DNA of 64,000 bases, taken from the NCBI GenBank assembly GCA_963795665.1, contig CAWCIP010000014.1, positions 62,001 through 126,000 on the forward strand. The letters are read 5' to 3'. Shown here in pieces: positions 18,350 through 29,316 of the stretch; the stretch's first letter is position 1; every line of letters begins with the position of its first letter. Origin of the DNA: DASUPK01 sp963795665. Its GTDB lineage: Bacteria > Actinomycetota > Thermoleophilia > Solirubrobacterales > 70-9. The notes under the pieces were generated by a model that worked only from the letters and a program-made list of their open reading frames with translations, was not told the DNA's origin and made no database searches. A program made the translations under genes and the position numbers.

Positions 18350-19877
18350 GCAGAAGGTCCAACTCTTGATGCCCGAGATGGGCGAGTCGGTGACCGAGGG
18401 CACCGTGCTCGAGTGGCATGTCTCGGAGGGGGACACGGTCGAGGAGGGCCAGACGATGGTCGAGGTCTCGACCGAAAAGGTCGACGCCGAAGTGCCCGCG
18501 CCCTCATCGGGAACCGTCACCAAGCTTCTGGTCGACGTCGACGAGACGATTGAGGTCGGCAAGCCAATGGCTGAGATCGATCCGAACGGCGGTGGGCCCC
18601 CGATGGCCGACGGCTCGAATGGGGCGGGCGCGGCAACCGCCGAGGAGCCCCAGGAGTCCCCGGAAACGGCGACGACGGACGATGCCTCGGTGTCCGCCGG
18701 CAGGTCGCTCGAGGGCGGCGGCCTCGAGATCGTGATGCCGGAGATGGGCGAGTCGGTCACGGAGGGGACCATCCTCGAGTGGCACGTCTCCGAGGGCGAC
18801 TCAGTCGCGGAGGGCGACACCGTCGTCGAGGTCTCCACCGACAAGGTCGATGCGGAAGTGCCCGCCCCCGCCTCGGGGACGATCACCAAGATCCTGGTCG
18901 GCCCCGATGAGACGATCGAAGTCGGCAAGCCGATGGCTGAGATGACCAAGGGCGCGGCGCCGAGCGGTGACGGCGCCGCCGCGGCGGCCCCCGCGAAGGA
19001 ATCCGAGGAGCCCGCTCAGGCCCCCACGACCGCCGAAGCCGACGACGGAGCACGCGCCACCCCGGTCGCTCGCCGGGCGGCCCAGGCAAACGGCGTCGAC
19101 CTCGCCGGCGTGAAGGGAAGCGGCCCCGGCGGCAAGATCACCAAGTCGGACGTCCTCGCCGGCGAGACCGATGGCGATATGGGGCGCCGCCGCGGACCTG
19201 TGGGCAACGGCTGCGGCCGGCGAGGCGAAGCCGCTGCGCGGGCCCGCGGCGATGCTCGCCAAGGCGATGAACGAGAGCCGGTCGGTCCCAACGGCCACCT
19301 CCTTCCGCGAGCTCGCGGTGGACACGCTGGACGCCAAGCGCAGGGCGCTCAACGAGGTGCTCAAGGAACACGGCATGAAGGTCAGCTTCACCCACCTGAT
19401 CGCGTGGGCGATCGTCAAGGCCGCCCAGGAGTGGCCGGTGATGGGGCGCTCCTTCGAGGAGCGCGACGGCAAGCCCACCGTGATCGAGCCGGGCGGCGTC
19501 AACCTCGGCATCGCCGTCGACGTCGAGCGCAAGGGCCAGCGCTCCCTGCTGGTGCCCTGCATCAAGGGAGCCGACGGGCTCGACTTTGCGGGCTTCCACT
19601 CCTACTACGAGGAGCTGATCACCAAGACGCGGGAGAACAGCCTCACGGCCGACGACTTCCAGGGGACCAACATCAGCCTCACCAACCCGGGCGGTCTCGG
19701 GACCGTCGCCTCGGTCCCCCGCCTGATGTCGGGACAGGGCACGATCGTCGCCTGCGGATCGCTCGCCTATCCGGTCGAGTGGAGGCACGCTCCGCCCGAG
19801 AAGATCAGGGCGCTCGGGGTCTCGAAGGTGATGACCATGACCTCGACCTACGACCACCGCGTCATCCAGGGCGCTGA
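18339..19877 (+). CDS. dihydrolipoamide succinyltransferase N-terminal part: two lipoyl domains and E3-binding domain (frame lost after about 19200)
   Basis: From ATG 18339 the protein has two lipoyl domains, each starting PEMGESVTEGT, with lipoyl-lysines in STEKVDAEV (Lys47) and STDKVDAEV (Lys169). Acidic Ala/Glu linkers separate them. A peripheral-subunit-binding domain follows (ATPVARRAAQANGVDLAGV, GSGPGGKITKSDV). After about residue 280 this frame turns into an arginine-rich sequence without family resemblance, although it stays open to 19877. The matching E2 catalytic domain continues in the +1 frame (19171-22683). The genuine product is therefore probably a single long protein, with the frame changing between about 19171 and 19240. 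The lipoyl arms would carry succinyl groups from E1 to CoA. Confidence 0.8.
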   Translation: MATKQKVQLLMPEMGESVTEGTVLEWHVSEGDTVEEGQTMVEVSTEKVDAEVPAPSSGTVTKLLVDVDETIEVGKPMAEIDPNGGGPPMADGSNGAGAATAEEPQESPETATTDDASVSAGRSLEGGGLEIVMPEMGESVTEGTILEWHVSEGDSVAEGDTVVEVSTDKVDAEVPAPASGTITKILVGPDETIEVGKPMAEMTKGAAPSGDGAAAAAPAKESEEPAQAPTTAEADDGARATPVARRAAQANGVDLAGVKGSGPGGKITKSDVLAGETDGDMGRRRGPVGNGCGRRGEAAARARGDARQGDEREPVGPNGHLLPRARGGHAGRQAQGAQRGAQGTRHEGQLHPPDRVGDRQGRPGVAGDGALLRGARRQAHRDRAGRRQPRHRRRRRAQGPALPAGALHQGSRRARLCGLPLLLRGADHQDAGEQPHGRRLPGDQHQPHQPGRSRDRRLGPPPDVGTGHDRRLRIARLSGRVEARSAREDQGARGLEGDDHDLDLRPPRHPGR

Positions 19878-22683
19878 GTCCGGCTCGTTCCTGCGCCGGA
19901 TCGAGGAGCTGCTGCAGGGGGAGGACGACTTCTACGAATCGGTCGCCAGAGACCTCGAGGTCGATCCCTCGCCGATCACCTCAGCGCACGCCGCGTCGGC
20001 ATCCGCGCCCCCGCTCGCCGCTCCGGGCGGCACGAGCGCTCCCAGCGTCGCGGCGAAGCCGGACATGGAGCTGCTCCAGGCGGTCCAGGCCGCGACCTCG
20101 CTGCTCAAGGCCTACCGGACCCACGGCCACCTCGCCGCCAGGCTCGACCCGCTGGGATCCGAGCCCAAGGGCGACCCCGCCATCCAGCCCGAGAACCTCA
20201 ACCTCACCCCCGAGCTGATGGCCCAGATCCCGGCGGAGATCCTCCGCATCGGCGTGGAGGGCGAGACCCTGCTCGAGGTCCTGCCGCGGATGCGGGAGGC
20301 CTACTGCGGCACGATCGCGTACCAGTTCGAGCACCTCTCCTCGCACCAGCAGCGGATGTGGTTGCGGGACATGATCGAGACCGGCTGGCACCGCAAGCCC
20401 CTGGATCCGGAGGAGAAGCAGATGCTGCTCGATCGCCTGATTCAGGTCTTCGGCTTCGAGCGCTACCTGGAGAAGGCCTACCTCGGCCAGAAGATGTTCT
20501 CGATCGAGGGCCTCGACACCGTCGTGCCGATGCTCGACGAGGTGTTCGAGATGGCCCACACCGAGGGCGCGCACGACGTGGTGATCGGGATGGCCCACCG
20601 CGGGCGGCTCAGCGTCCTGGCCCACAACATCGCGCGGCCGGTGGAGGCGATCCTGGCCGAGTTCGAGGGCGCGAAGGCGATCGAGGCGGTCAAGTCGCTG
20701 GCCGCGATCCCCACCGGCGGCACCGGCGACGTCAAGTACCACTACGGCCACTCCGGCGTCTACAAGACCCGGGACGACTCCGAGATCGGCGTCCGGCTCT
20801 ACCCGAACCCGAGCCACCTGGAGTACGTGGATCCCGTCGTCACCGGCGCCGCCCGCGCCTCGCAGACCAACCGGCAGAACGGCCGCCTCGAGCACGATCC
20901 GATGGCCGCCGTCCCGGTGCTGCTCCACGGCGACGCCGCGTTCCCGGCCCAGGGAGTGGTCGCCGAGACGCTCAACCTCCAGTCGCTGAAGGGCTACGCG
21001 ACCGGCGGCACGATCCACATCATCCAGGACAACCAGGTGGGCTTCACCACCGACCCGGAGGAGGGCCGCTCCACGCCATACGCGGCCGACATGGCGAAGG
21101 GCTTCAACGTCCCGATCATCCACGTGAACGCCGACGACCCGGAGGCCTGCCTCGGCGCCGTCCGCCTGGCGATGGCCTACCGCGAGCGCTGGGGGCGCGA
21201 CGTCGTCATCGACCTGATCGGCTACCGCCGCTTCGGTCACAACGAGACCGACGAGCCCGCCTACACCCAGCCGCTCATGGCGGCCAAGATCAAGGAGCAC
21301 CCGCCGGTCAGCCAGCTCTACGCCGAGGGGCTGATCAAGGAGGGAATCGTCACTCCCGACGAGGTCGAGGAGCGCAACGACGAGCGCCAGAAGGCGCTCA
21401 AGACCGCCCATGACGAGTTGCGCAGCAAGATCGAGTCGGGTGAGTACGCCGATCCCACGGCGACGGGAACGGGTGAGCTCGACCGCACGCGCAGCCCGAG
21501 CGTCGAGACCGCCGTCCCCGAGGAGCGTCTCCGCAAGCTGAACGAGGAGCTGCTCCGGGTTCCGGACAGCTTCACGATCCACCGCAAGCTCCGCAAGCCC
21601 CTTTCGAAGCGGCTCGACGCGATGGATCAGGGTGGAATCGAGTTCGGTCACGCCGAGGCCCTCGCGCTGGCCTCGATGCTGACGGAGGAGGTCCACGTGC
21701 GGTTCACGGGACAGGACACGGAGCGAGGCACCTTCTCCAACCGTCACCTCGTCCTCCACGACGAGAAGACCGGGCTCCGCTACGCCCCAATCCAGAACCT
21801 GCCCGAGGCCAACGCCCCCCTCGAGCTGCACAACAGCCCGCTCTCGGAAACGGCCTGCCTGGGCTTCGAATACGGCTACTCGGCGGCCTCCCCCGACAGC
21901 CTCATCCTCTGGGAGGCGCAATTCGGCGACTTCGGCAACGCGGCGCAGGTGATCATCGACAGCTTCATCGCCTCGGCCGAGGCGAAGTGGGGCCAGACCT
22001 CCCGCCTGACGCTCTTGCTCCCCCACGGCTACGAGGGCGCCGGCCCCGAGCACTCGAGCGCCCGCATCGAGCGCTTCATCCAGCTCGCCGCCGAGGGCAA
22101 CATCCGTATCGCCAACCCGTCGACCGCCGCGCAGTACTTCCACCTGCTGCGGCGCCAGGCCCACATCCAGAAGGCGCGGCCGATGGTGGTCTTCACGCCC
22201 AAGGGGCTGCTGCGCCTGCCGCGCGCAACCTCGACGCTCGAGGACCTCACCTCGGGCTCGTTCGAGTTCGTGCTCGACGACCCGCGCGCCCAGGACCGCA
22301 GGGAGAAGGTCGAGCGGCTCGTTCTCTGCAGCGGCAAGATCTACTACGACATCGACGCCGCTCCCAAGCGCGCGGAGGTCGAGAAGGTCGCGATCGCCCG
22401 CGCCGAGCTCCTCTATCCGTTCGCCAAGGAGCAGATCACCGAGCTGATCGCCGGCTATCCGAACCTGAAGGAGATCGTCTGGGTCCAGGAGGAGCCGCGG
22501 AACATGGGGGCCTGGTCGGTGATGCAGCGCCGCATGCCGGAGCTCCTGCCCGAGGGCGTGGAGCTCGGCTACATCGGCCGCCCGCCGCGTGCCAGCCCCG
22601 GTGAGGGCTACGCGGTGGCGCACACCAAGGAGCAGGAGCGGATCGTCCTCACGGCCCTGATGGGCCGGGCGGACCCGGCCTAG
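19171..22683 (+). CDS. kgd: multifunctional 2-oxoglutarate dehydrogenase: E2 succinyltransferase domain fused to E1 (Kgd/OdhA type)
   Basis: This 1170-residue frame starts within the linker after the E3-binding domain. Residues about 30-250 are the E2 catalytic domain, with SVPTATSFRELAVDTL, ISLTNPGGLGTVASVPRLM and the active-site STYDHRVIQGAESG. From about residue 300 it is a full E1o: YRTHGHLAARLDPLG, GMAHRGRLSVLAH, HGDAAFPAQGVV, TPP-binding IHIIQDNQVGFTT and RRFGHNETDEP. Mycobacterial Kgd and corynebacterial OdhA have this E2-E1 order but no lipoyl domains. Here two lipoyl domains and an E3-binding domain precede it in another frame. The frame is already open from 19114, before ATG 19171, so a separate start there is not compelling. 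The cycle partners gltA and acnA are nearby. Confidence 0.93.
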   Translation: MAIWGAAADLWATAAAGEAKPLRGPAAMLAKAMNESRSVPTATSFRELAVDTLDAKRRALNEVLKEHGMKVSFTHLIAWAIVKAAQEWPVMGRSFEERDGKPTVIEPGGVNLGIAVDVERKGQRSLLVPCIKGADGLDFAGFHSYYEELITKTRENSLTADDFQGTNISLTNPGGLGTVASVPRLMSGQGTIVACGSLAYPVEWRHAPPEKIRALGVSKVMTMTSTYDHRVIQGAESGSFLRRIEELLQGEDDFYESVARDLEVDPSPITSAHAASASAPPLAAPGGTSAPSVAAKPDMELLQAVQAATSLLKAYRTHGHLAARLDPLGSEPKGDPAIQPENLNLTPELMAQIPAEILRIGVEGETLLEVLPRMREAYCGTIAYQFEHLSSHQQRMWLRDMIETGWHRKPLDPEEKQMLLDRLIQVFGFERYLEKAYLGQKMFSIEGLDTVVPMLDEVFEMAHTEGAHDVVIGMAHRGRLSVLAHNIARPVEAILAEFEGAKAIEAVKSLAAIPTGGTGDVKYHYGHSGVYKTRDDSEIGVRLYPNPSHLEYVDPVVTGAARASQTNRQNGRLEHDPMAAVPVLLHGDAAFPAQGVVAETLNLQSLKGYATGGTIHIIQDNQVGFTTDPEEGRSTPYAADMAKGFNVPIIHVNADDPEACLGAVRLAMAYRERWGRDVVIDLIGYRRFGHNETDEPAYTQPLMAAKIKEHPPVSQLYAEGLIKEGIVTPDEVEERNDERQKALKTAHDELRSKIESGEYADPTATGTGELDRTRSPSVETAVPEERLRKLNEELLRVPDSFTIHRKLRKPLSKRLDAMDQGGIEFGHAEALALASMLTEEVHVRFTGQDTERGTFSNRHLVLHDEKTGLRYAPIQNLPEANAPLELHNSPLSETACLGFEYGYSAASPDSLILWEAQFGDFGNAAQVIIDSFIASAEAKWGQTSRLTLLLPHGYEGAGPEHSSARIERFIQLAAEGNIRIANPSTAAQYFHLLRRQAHIQKARPMVVFTPKGLLRLPRATSTLEDLTSGSFEFVLDDPRAQDRREKVERLVLCSGKIYYDIDAAPKRAEVEKVAIARAELLYPFAKEQITELIAGYPNLKEIVWVQEEPRNMGAWSVMQRRMPELLPEGVELGYIGRPPRASPGEGYAVAHTKEQERIVLTALMGRADPA

Positions 22684-22684
22684 C

Positions 22685-22714
22685 GGCCCGGCTCGTGAGC
22701 CGTCCGAGCGGGCC
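22685..22714 (+). terminator. nested GC-rich hairpin after kgd
   Basis: Immediately after the stop of the E2-E1 gene, GGCCCG (22685-22690) pairs with CGGGCC about 20 nt on. Inside it CGGCTC-GT-GAGCCG forms a 6-bp stem. There is no T run, so an intrinsic terminator in the strict sense is not shown; U-less terminators are common in high-GC actinobacteria. Confidence 0.4.
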
Positions 22715-22747
22715 ATCGCCCCCGCCCGAACGACCCACGCTGGCGAT

Positions 22748-22939
22748 TCAGGCCGGGCCCGTGAGCGCAGCACGTCTGATCACGGCCACCGAGAGGGAGC
22801 GGCCGCAATCGGGACATGAGCTGAGTCGTGCCCAGGAGTGGTATTCCGCGGCGCAGCCCGCGCACCGATACGAGCGCTGCAACCGCACGAGCCTCCTCAT
22901 GCTCAGGTTGGGTGTCTGCTCTCCGTGGAATTGCTCCAT
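22748..22939 (-). CDS. 63-residue zinc-ribbon protein
   Basis: From ATG 22939 the frame reads MEQFHGEQTPNLSMRRLV, then SYRCAGCAAEYHSWARLSSCPDCGRSL. This is a CxxC-15-CxxC arrangement with an aromatic core typical of small zinc ribbons. Third codon positions are mostly G or C, as in the neighbouring genes, which supports coding. A second in-frame ATG 13 codons later is an alternative start. It stands alone on the minus strand between the kgd and DUF3817-like genes. Function unknown; a nucleic-acid or protein-binding adaptor is a guess. Confidence 0.55.
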   Translation of the reverse strand: MEQFHGEQTPNLSMRRLVRLQRSYRCAGCAAEYHSWARLSSCPDCGRSLSVAVIRRAALTGPA

Positions 22940-23050
22940 TGCGGCATCTTGCCCGGCGGGGCGCAAGAAACCTATGGACAGTTGGTATGAAGATCGCCCT
23001 GTGCCGTCTCGACACCCGGTCGAGGCCCGGCACCCGCTAGTTTCGGCGCG

Positions 23051-23443
23051 ATGGCAAGCGCGGAACGCACCCATCCACTTCCCAGGCCCGTGCCCGGACG
23101 CCTGTTCAGATGGGTGAAGATCGCCTCCTGGTTCGAGCTGGCCCTGTTCACGACGCTCCTGGTCTTCTGGATCGTGCCCGGATACCCGTCGGAGACCGCG
23201 CTCTTCGGATTGCTGCATGGAGTCGGCTATCTGGGGCTGTGCGCGCTGATCCTCTGGGCGATCGTGCGCAGGGAGGCCCCCTGGCCGCTGCTCGCGGCGA
23301 CCCTCACGCCGTTCGGGCCGCTCGGCGCGGTGATCGGAATCGAGCTGATCGAGCGCCGCGGCTGGGGAATCGCGCCGCGGGAGTTGACACCGAACGACCA
23401 AACGGGGAATAATCAGATGAGGCGGGAGGACGTACTAACTTGA
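23051..23443 (+). CDS. DUF3817-like integral membrane protein
   Basis: The 130-residue protein has three hydrophobic segments. Its layout is a basic N-terminus, RWVKIASWFELALFTTLLVFW, then GLLHGVGYLGLCALILWAIV and a third segment followed by the IGIELIERR edge. The conserved HG in the second segment and the overall size are typical of DUF3817 proteins of actinobacteria, whose function is unknown. TAGTTT (23038-23043) lies 7 nt before the ATG, consistent with leaderless expression. Confidence 0.8.
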   Translation: MASAERTHPLPRPVPGRLFRWVKIASWFELALFTTLLVFWIVPGYPSETALFGLLHGVGYLGLCALILWAIVRREAPWPLLAATLTPFGPLGAVIGIELIERRGWGIAPRELTPNDQTGNNQMRREDVLT

Positions 23444-23450
23444 CAAGACT

Positions 23451-23481
23451 CGTTCCCGGGCCAGTCCCGCCTCCGGGAACG
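23451..23481. repeat. 9-bp perfect hairpin downstream of the DUF3817-like gene
   Basis: CGTTCCCGG (23451-23459) and CCGGGAACG (23473-23481) are exact inverted copies separated by 13 nt, 8 bp after the gene's stop. It probably acts as a terminator or mRNA 3'-end stem. The remainder of 23482-23666 shows no supported gene. Confidence 0.5.
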
Positions 23482-23666
23482 ATCGCGTCGGAAATCCCTC
23501 CCTGGCTACCGACGCGCAGGCGTGGCGCGGGCCGTGTGGACCCCCTGCCTCCCGCGGCCCCGCCACGCCGCTTCCTTACGTGCCCGGATTCAAATAGGGG
23601 AAACGGGGGCCGGCCATCCGCGTGCCTCGCTGCGTATTCGCGAGTAGGCTGAGTGCGCACCTGCGC

Positions 23667-24047
23667 ATGCCGGTCGATCTGGTCATCGACATCGAAAACA
23701 CCCCTGGCGCGCTGGCCCAGGTGGCGTCCTCGATCAGCGACGCGGGGGTGAACATCGCGGCCGCCACATGTGTCGGCGCCGGTGAGCGCGCCGAGCTGCA
23801 CATCCTGGTCCCGCACGCGGAGGCCGTAAAGCACGCGCTGGCGATTTCCCATGTCGCGGTAACCCGGGAGCGGGAGGTCGTGGTGGTCGACGTCGAGGAC
23901 CGCCCAGGCGTGTTGGCCGACCTCGCTCGCAAGGTCGCCCGGGCTGGAGTCAACCTCGACCTCGTCTATATCGCCACGCAGAACCGGGTTGTCTTCGGAG
24001 CCGAGGATGTCACGGCTCTACGGGCCGCGCTCGACGAAGCGAACTGA
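23667..24047 (+). CDS. tandem ACT-domain protein
   Basis: The 126 residues form two ACT domains. The first begins MPVDLVIDIENTPGALAQV with the N-terminal strand and Gly turn; the second begins EVVVVDVEDRPGVLADLARKVARAGVNLDLVY. ACT pairs bind amino acids or other small ligands at their interface. With no catalytic domain attached, this is probably a stand-alone ligand sensor. ATG 23667 was chosen because the first strand starts immediately after it; TAGGCT at 23645-23650 could be the -10. It converges on aconitase with 26 bp between the stops. Confidence 0.85.
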   Translation: MPVDLVIDIENTPGALAQVASSISDAGVNIAAATCVGAGERAELHILVPHAEAVKHALAISHVAVTREREVVVVDVEDRPGVLADLARKVARAGVNLDLVYIATQNRVVFGAEDVTALRAALDEAN

Positions 24048-24073
24048 TCGATCGTGGGGCGTCGACAGCGGCC

Positions 24074-26881
<2,808 letters not shown>

Positions 26882-26896
26882 CTGCTCAGTATGGCT

Positions 26897-29200
26897 CTAC
26901 TTGTGCTTCTTGTGCTTGCCGTGCTTCTTCTTCTTGAAGTGGACCTTGGCGGTCTGCACGGTGTTGCCGAGGGCGTCGACCGTGGTCACCTGGACCCTGA
27001 TCCCGCGGCCTCGCTTGACGGCGGCGCGGCCATGCTTGCTGAGCTTCAGCTTGACGATCGCACTCTGGCCGCCGGGAATCGTCGCGCTGCCCTTACCCAG
27101 AAGGTTCTTCTTCTTCTTGTGCTTCTTCTTGGCCGCGCGGCCCTTCTTCTTCTTCTTGCCCTTGCCCGAGCCGAGCAGCCTCACCTGGACGAAGCAGGCG
27201 TTCGGGCCAGGCGCGGAGTCCACCGGGACCTTGCCCTTCCGGCCCTTGAACCTGAGCGTGCCCTCACCGAGCGAGGCGCGCAGGTAGAGGCTGGACGAGA
27301 ACTCGGGGGCGATCGCCATGCCGCAGGGAAGTGGCAGCTCGGAGGCCGGCTTGACCTGGCCCGCGGCGGCCCCAGGGCCGTCGAGGGTGGGCAGCCGCAG
27401 CGAGAGGCCGGAGACGGTCACCTGCCCCTGTCCGTTGGCGGCCCGCCCGTAGCCGCCGACGGGCAGGCTTCCGTGCGAGTCGCTCGGGAGGAGCTCCAGC
27501 TTGGGGACGTGGCCCGGTGCGAAGAGATGGCCGGTCGGGTGGAGCTGGAACACCTGCCTGGCGCTGCCGATGGCCGGCCTCAGGAGCTGGCGGTCGACCA
27601 GGGTCTCGGTGCCGTCGGGACCCACGTCTAGCAGCCTCGCGGCCACCTCCGAGTTCGCGGTCGGTGAGTCGATCTTCGCGACGACGGTGGGCGACCCCAT
27701 CAGCGTGAACCCGCTGCCGGAGGCGGCGGGCAGCCGGTAGGTCGCGACGCCGGGAAGGTCGGCGGCCGGTGCCGTGTGACATGGATTCTGGCCGGAGCTG
27801 ACCGGGTCGAAGGCCGTGTCGACGGCGCTGGAGCCGCCGTCGGGCGCAATCGTCTGTGACGGGGCGGAGTCGAGCCGGACCTCTCCCTTCTCCAGGCCGG
27901 CCCAGCTGCCCGCCTGGGAGGGCCCGCCGGACGGGGCGGTGGTCGGGCAGGTCATCGTGTAGGCGGTCACACCCTGGGACGGGGTAGAGCCTTCGCCCTT
28001 GACATAGAAGTCGAACCAGGCGTTGACGTCAGAGGTGAGCGCCGAGTTCTCGGCATGCTTGTCCGGGGCGGCGCGCGGGTGGCCGAAGTCACCGAAGAAC
28101 ATCGAGATCGGTGCGCCCGGGTACAGCGACCTGATCTTGTTGTAGTAGCGGATCGCCTCGTCCGCGGGGAAGAGATCGTCGGTGAAGCCGTTGGCGATCA
28201 GCAGGGGCGCCGGCTGCTCGGAGTGATCGATGTAGTACGAGGAATGGTGCGCCGAGATCTCGTTGAAGATCGCGCTGACCTGGGGATCGCCGTCGTAGGG
28301 CTCACCGGCGTCAAGCCGCGCATTCCAGGCCGTCACATCCGAGTCGAAATCCGTGCACGGCGGGTAGGGCGATGCCCCGCAGTACTTCCCCGCGGTGCTC
28401 CCGGTGAAGTAGAGCCCACCGACGAGCGACTGCTTCTCGATTCCGATCCTGCCCGCATAGGGCGCATCCGCGACGTAGTCCAGGGTGCCGCCGTTGGGGT
28501 CGAGGGAGTAGGAGAGGTCGGTCCACGGCACGATCGGGGTGGCGGCCGCAATGCGCATCGGGATCCCGTTGGTGGGACTCGTCCAGGGAACCAGCTGCCC
28601 GTTCGGCATCATCACCCGGTCCTTGAGGGAGGCGAGCGCCATGGACAGGCCTCCTCCGTAGGAGCCGCCGGTGGCCCCGATCTTCTGGCCGTCGATCAGG
28701 CCCTCGTCGGCCAGCTTGCCCATCAGGAACTGAGCGTCGCGGACCTCGAAGCGGTCGTCCATCAGGTGGATCCAGCCGGCCGCATCGCAGGCGCCGGCCG
28801 CGGCGGTGATGGCGGCGTCGGTTCCGCAGGACTCGTGGAAGCCGCGGTCGGTCATGCTGAAGACGGCGTATCCCCGGCTCGTGAACTGCCGCATGTCGCT
28901 GGTCGAGTTGGGCGTGCCGAACGGGATCTTCGAGCCGCCGTATCCGTGGCCGATGATGATCAGGGGATACGGGCCATCGGGTCCGCTCGAGGGTGCGGGC
29001 GGGAAGGCGACGTTGAGGTCGATCGGCGTCCCGTCGAAGCTGGCCGCCGTGCTGCGCGGCGCCGTGCTGCCGCATTCGCGAACACCGTCGGTCGGGTTCG
29101 GGGTGCAGGTGATCCCCAGGGCGCTCGGGATCGCCGCCTGTGCGCTCGACGAAGCGAGCAGCGAGCCGAAGATGACCGACACCAGCACGAGCTTCCGCAT
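26897..29200 (-). CDS. exported CocE/PepX-like alpha/beta hydrolase with lysine-rich tail
   Basis: The 767-residue protein has a signal peptide (LVLVSVIFGSLLASSSAQA). An alpha/beta-hydrolase domain follows, with IIGHGYGG, nucleophile GATGGSYGGGLSM, an acid in IANGFTDDLFPADE and a His in FGDFGHPRA. Next come a jelly-roll-like region as in CocE/NonD esterases and X-Pro dipeptidyl peptidases, and a C-terminal domain with very basic tracts (KGKKKKKGRAAKKKHKKKK, ending in KKKKHGKHKKHK). It probably hydrolyses a peptide or ester outside the membrane, and the basic tail may hold it to anionic wall polymer. ATG 29200 follows AGGAGAGGT; the upstream in-frame start lacks a signal-like beginning. Confidence 0.85.
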   Translation of the reverse strand: MRKLVLVSVIFGSLLASSSAQAAIPSALGITCTPNPTDGVRECGSTAPRSTAASFDGTPIDLNVAFPPAPSSGPDGPYPLIIIGHGYGGSKIPFGTPNSTSDMRQFTSRGYAVFSMTDRGFHESCGTDAAITAAAGACDAAGWIHLMDDRFEVRDAQFLMGKLADEGLIDGQKIGATGGSYGGGLSMALASLKDRVMMPNGQLVPWTSPTNGIPMRIAAATPIVPWTDLSYSLDPNGGTLDYVADAPYAGRIGIEKQSLVGGLYFTGSTAGKYCGASPYPPCTDFDSDVTAWNARLDAGEPYDGDPQVSAIFNEISAHHSSYYIDHSEQPAPLLIANGFTDDLFPADEAIRYYNKIRSLYPGAPISMFFGDFGHPRAAPDKHAENSALTSDVNAWFDFYVKGEGSTPSQGVTAYTMTCPTTAPSGGPSQAGSWAGLEKGEVRLDSAPSQTIAPDGGSSAVDTAFDPVSSGQNPCHTAPAADLPGVATYRLPAASGSGFTLMGSPTVVAKIDSPTANSEVAARLLDVGPDGTETLVDRQLLRPAIGSARQVFQLHPTGHLFAPGHVPKLELLPSDSHGSLPVGGYGRAANGQGQVTVSGLSLRLPTLDGPGAAAGQVKPASELPLPCGMAIAPEFSSSLYLRASLGEGTLRFKGRKGKVPVDSAPGPNACFVQVRLLGSGKGKKKKKGRAAKKKHKKKKNLLGKGSATIPGGQSAIVKLKLSKHGRAAVKRGRGIRVQVTTVDALGNTVQTAKVHFKKKKHGKHKKHK

Positions 29201-29316
29201 ACCTCTCCTGTCCTCTCGCTTAATCGGGCACGTCCCTCGGCGCGCCGCGCGTCTCTCCTTGACGCGTGGCGGGAGCATACTGCGGCTACGCCATCAGTCG
29301 GGGCCTCAGGCGGCCG

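Noticed and set aside
19981..22773. 930-codon open frame antisense to kgd
   Set aside because: Composition is Leu/Gly/Arg/Val/Asp-rich with no domain; it mirrors the codon pattern of the sense gene.
23440..23468. TTGACA resembling a -35 box
   Set aside because: No -10-like hexamer at 16-19 bp; it lies directly at the end of a coding region.
23440..23652. Short frame after the DUF3817-like gene
   Set aside because: Pro/Arg-rich, no ribosome-binding site, and it spans a perfect hairpin; not supported as a gene.
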